From Planctomycetota bacterium (GTDB taxonomy: Bacteria > Planctomycetota > PUPC01 > JACPCR01), in assembly GCA_030740295.1 (NCBI GenBank), contig JASLXP010000171.1, positions 1-8,635 on the forward strand: a stretch of DNA of 8,635 bases, read 5' to 3'. The notes beneath the pieces are model-generated. The model was not told the DNA's origin and searched no databases. It saw only the letters and a program-made list of their open reading frames with translations. This document shows positions 6,263-8,635 of the stretch, in pieces. The position numbers were made by a program, and so were the translations under genes. Positions within the stretch are counted from its first letter, which is position 1, and the number at the start of each line of letters is the position of its first letter.

Positions 6263-8635
6263 CTCCTGCCGGAACTTGAATAATCGAACATTTCGCGCAC
6301 CTCATTCTGTTTCAGTGCGCGCCGCCAGATGGCCACCTCATCAATGACACCGCGCAGGCCTCGGATGGGTTCGTCGTGGTCTCCGATGCCGATCATGATT
6401 GTGCCGGGGCCGCGCTTGATTACGGTGTCCTGGAGTAGATGCCTTTCGCCGACGACCTGGCCGTTCAGATAGATTCGTACCGTCGAGCCATCGAATGTGG
6501 CAGCCACAAAGTGCCAATCGCCATTGGTTACGACTGGCCGGCCAAAGGCGCCGTGAAGATTGCCCAGCTTGTCGAAGAACTCGATATCGACGCCGTCCTT
6601 CTTGCCCCCTTCGAAATCCTCGCCGTTGATGTTGACGGCCCATCCGGCCTTTCCGTTCCAGTGAAACTGGTGGACCAGACGATTCCAGACCTCCTGCTGC
6701 GGGCCGGCCTTCAACCAGAGGGCGACCGAAAGTTCCTTTTCTATTTCGAGTGCTTCCGAACGGGGGCATTCGACGCCATGGGTGCTGTCGTCGAACAACA
6801 GTGCGTGGCCGTGACGGCCAGGAGCCATCATCCCGCCGAGCACTTTCCCGTGGTGTTTGCTGGTTGAGAGGTCGGTAATTCCTGTCAGGCGGCCACCCTC
6901 AAATGTGACCGCGTCCGAATTGAACGAGTAAGCGAGCACGCAGCCCTCTCCCCACTTGGGTACGATTTCGCGAACTGGTTCGACTGCCTCGACCTCAGCC
7001 CGATCACTGGGCAAACGAAAAATCGTGCGAAATCCATACTGGACGCTGTATGAAAGCCCCCTCGTATAAAGATGGGCCCGCATGCCACATCGGGCCCTTG
7101 GAATCCCCGAGCTCCATGCTCCTCCACGGAGGTTGTATTCAACTGAGTCTGATCTGCCTACGGGATCCGTCGCTGCTGCCGGATATGCCTGGTATCTGTC
7201 CTGGCACCATTCCGCGACATTGCCGATCATGTCATACAGTCCCCACGGATTGGGCTTGTAGTTGCCGACAGGTGCGGCGGTGATATGTCCGTCATTTGCC
7301 TGGAAGGGATGCCAGGCATCGCGTTTGAAAAGCTCTGCGAAAGTCGAATCGTAGACATTCGCGTATTCGCCAACGACCGCATCGACATCTCCCCAGTAAT
7401 AACGAGTGTTCGTACCGGCACGGCAGGCGTACTCCCATTCGGCTTCGGTCGGAAGTGAGAATTGCAGTCGATCCCGGCGGCCTGTGGCCGGCGCAGTGTA
7501 ATTCAGCCAGCCAGTGTAACGCTGCACATCGGCCCAGGAGACGAAGCAAACCGGATGAGCTTCGCTCTGCTCATAGCGCGGGTCCCGCCAGTCAGCTTTT
7601 TGCGCCTGCCACTTTCCGTGTCTCCAGATGGTTGGGATTCTCTGCTGTTGCTCGGCGCGAGAGAGAAAACGCTTATCGAAGACTTTGCGGAATTCGTCCT
7701 GGGTGACCTCGTACTTGCCAAGATAGAAAGGCAGTGTAATGGTGACTTCGTGCTGGATGTCAGACTCCCTTCGATGGGGTTCACCTTCGGGCGCACCCAT
7801 GGTGAATTTGCCCGGAGCCACGTAGAGGAGATGCATCCCGGTCTGTCTGCATCGGACTTCGAGTGGAAGGCCCGTGACCGCGTCTTTGCCTTTCCGAACA
7901 GGATTCCCGTGCTGGTCTCTGTCTTCCCCGGGAATCTCGAAAAGGTGTTTGAACTTTTCGGCGAGGTCACCTTTTGCGTCGGGCGCAAGCCGGAAGGCCA
8001 TTCGGAAACCTGCTGAGACATTTGCCAGATACCTTGCTGCCTGGTAACGCGCTCCGGAGCGCGCCACCTCGGGGCCATCCGAGAAGCTACCGCCGCGCAG
8101 ACAGATCATGGCCTTTCCTGTATTGCCGAGAGGGTCTGTTACCGGACCCTGCGCTGGATGCATACCGTCCGCGCACCACTCCCTGATATTGCCCATCATG
8201 TCGTAGAAGCCCCACGCGTTTGGCTTGAAACTGCCAGCCGCCGAAGTGAACGTATGGCCGTCTTCGATATCGAAGACGGGGTAATCCAACTCCTGCTTTG
8301 CCTCGGCCACCTGCTGGGCATATTTCTTGTCAGCGACGTTTGCGTACTCTCCAGTCCGGGCCGCATCGTCTCCCCAGTAAAATGTACTGGCCGACCCTGC
8401 CCTGCAGGCATACTCCCACTGCGCCTCGGTGGGCAAAGAGAATCTGTAAGTTCCTTTGCCAGACGGCATCCATCTGGCCGGAACTTTTCCATTCAGGAAC
8501 TTCACGAATTGAGAAGTGTCGCTATGCCCGATGACGGCGGCCGGATGTTTGGGTGTCTGCTCGAAATAAGGGTTGCGCCAATTGGCGTCGGGACGCAACT
8601 TCCATCCTTTGTCCCAGACATACGCGCCCAGCTTT
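6223..8635 (-). CDS. Tandem FGE-like (SUMF1-type) domain protein with C-terminal LamG domain (5' end outside window)
   Basis: The frame is open to the right edge (its first visible residues are KLGAYVWDKGWK), so the N-terminus is missing; the TTG at 8598 is not a credible start. Numbering from that codon, a first formylglycine-generating-enzyme-like domain covers ~1-207 (FSLPTEAQWEYACRAG at 53-68, MMGNIREWCAD, LRGGSFSDG at 167-175). A second covers ~250-530 (HLLYVAPGKFTMGAPEGE, LGKYEVTQDEF, SLPTEAEWEYACRAG, MIGNVAEWCQD, LRGGAWSSG). A LamG/concanavalin A-like domain covers ~596-775 (LSVALWLKAG, WHFVAATFDGSTVRIYLNG, RGVIDEVAIWRRAL). In true FGEs the RGGS(Y/F) segment leads into two catalytic cysteines; the first domain has none there (Asp174 at the first position) and the second has Ser497 and only one nearby Cys504. 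It is therefore probably a binding or structural protein, perhaps surface-located and recognising glycans through LamG. Some bacterial relatives are fused to kinases or other enzymes, which the missing end could contain. It converges on the oxidoreductase. Confidence 0.92.
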   Translation of the reverse strand, partial: KLGAYVWDKGWKLRPDANWRNPYFEQTPKHPAAVIGHSDTSQFVKFLNGKVPARWMPSGKGTYRFSLPTEAQWEYACRAGSASTFYWGDDAARTGEYANVADKKYAQQVAEAKQELDYPVFDIEDGHTFTSAAGSFKPNAWGFYDMMGNIREWCADGMHPAQGPVTDPLGNTGKAMICLRGGSFSDGPEVARSGARYQAARYLANVSAGFRMAFRLAPDAKGDLAEKFKHLFEIPGEDRDQHGNPVRKGKDAVTGLPLEVRCRQTGMHLLYVAPGKFTMGAPEGEPHRRESDIQHEVTITLPFYLGKYEVTQDEFRKVFDKRFLSRAEQQQRIPTIWRHGKWQAQKADWRDPRYEQSEAHPVCFVSWADVQRYTGWLNYTAPATGRRDRLQFSLPTEAEWEYACRAGTNTRYYWGDVDAVVGEYANVYDSTFAELFKRDAWHPFQANDGHITAAPVGNYKPNPWGLYDMIGNVAEWCQDRYQAYPAAATDPVGRSDSVEYNLRGGAWSSGIPRARCGMRAHLYTRGLSYSVQYGFRTIFRLPSDRAEVEAVEPVREIVPKWGEGCVLAYSFNSDAVTFEGGRLTGITDLSTSKHHGKVLGGMMAPGRHGHALLFDDSTHGVECPRSEALEIEKELSVALWLKAGPQQEVWNRLVHQFHWNGKAGWAVNINGEDFEGGKKDGVDIEFFDKLGNLHGAFGRPVVTNGDWHFVAATFDGSTVRIYLNGQVVGERHLLQDTVIKRGPGTIMIGIGDHDEPIRGLRGVIDEVAIWRRALKQNEVREMFDYSSSGRSYCETLGNVPVEE
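8258..8279. repeat. Perfect 22-bp palindrome inside the FGE-like gene
   Basis: The two strands read identically over 22 bases: the left half is CCGTCTTCGAT and the right half is its exact reverse complement, with no spacer. The flanking bases (G on both sides) end the symmetry. It encodes roughly residues 107-114 of the FGE-like/LamG protein (around VFDIED), in the variable stretch between two conserved motifs of the first FGE-like domain. The palindrome is certain; whether it is a binding site, a rearrangement scar or chance is not known. Confidence 0.85.

Noticed and set aside
7462..8016. 184-codon open frame on the plus strand opposite the FGE-like gene
   Set aside because: Antisense to conserved FGE-like motifs; no recognisable protein.

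Overview
The window holds six protein-coding genes, two of them cut by the window edges, and no RNA genes, CRISPR arrays or insertion sequences that I can see. Base composition is fairly GC-rich by eye. The gene types suggest a bacterium of the PVC group (Planctomycetota, Verrucomicrobiota, Lentisphaerota or Kiritimatiellota) or a metagenomic relative: a formylglycine-type sulfatase, a protein joining formylglycine-generating-enzyme-like (FGE-like) domains to a LamG domain, a very large FAD-dependent oxidoreductase, and a VapBC-type pair with a 'YRNGMVELDE' antitoxin. This placement is inference from family habits, not from a marker gene.

Layout, left to right. (1) 1-952, plus strand: the C-terminal part of a protein ending in a carbohydrate-binding family 9-like domain; its start lies off the window. 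(2) 1012-2379, minus strand: a complete 455-residue type I sulfatase with an intact CSPSR site and no signal peptide. (3) 2444-3156, plus strand: a two-gene toxin-antitoxin module, a small antitoxin followed by a PIN-domain VapC toxin overlapping it by ATGA. It is divergent from the sulfatase across 64 bases that contain an imperfect inverted repeat. (4) 3281-6166, plus strand: a 961-residue FAD-dependent oxidoreductase with two consecutive dinucleotide-binding modules and a helical HEAT-like tail. (5) 6223-8635, minus strand and convergent with (4): a protein with two FGE-like domains followed by LamG, open at the right edge.

Together the sulfatase, the CBM9-like protein and the FGE-like/LamG protein fit breakdown or binding of sulfated glycans, with the oxidoreductase possibly acting on a sugar or related small molecule; no sequence here fixes its substrate. 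The FGE-like domains lack the catalytic cysteine pair, so this protein is probably not the enzyme that matures the neighbouring sulfatase. The toxin-antitoxin pair looks like an independent insert between the metabolic genes.

I found no clearly new system. The most unusual items are the tandem oxidoreductase architecture, the apparently cytoplasmic sulfatase, a perfect 22-bp palindrome inside the FGE-like gene, and a strong ribosome binding site plus start codon with no gene behind it after the oxidoreductase.
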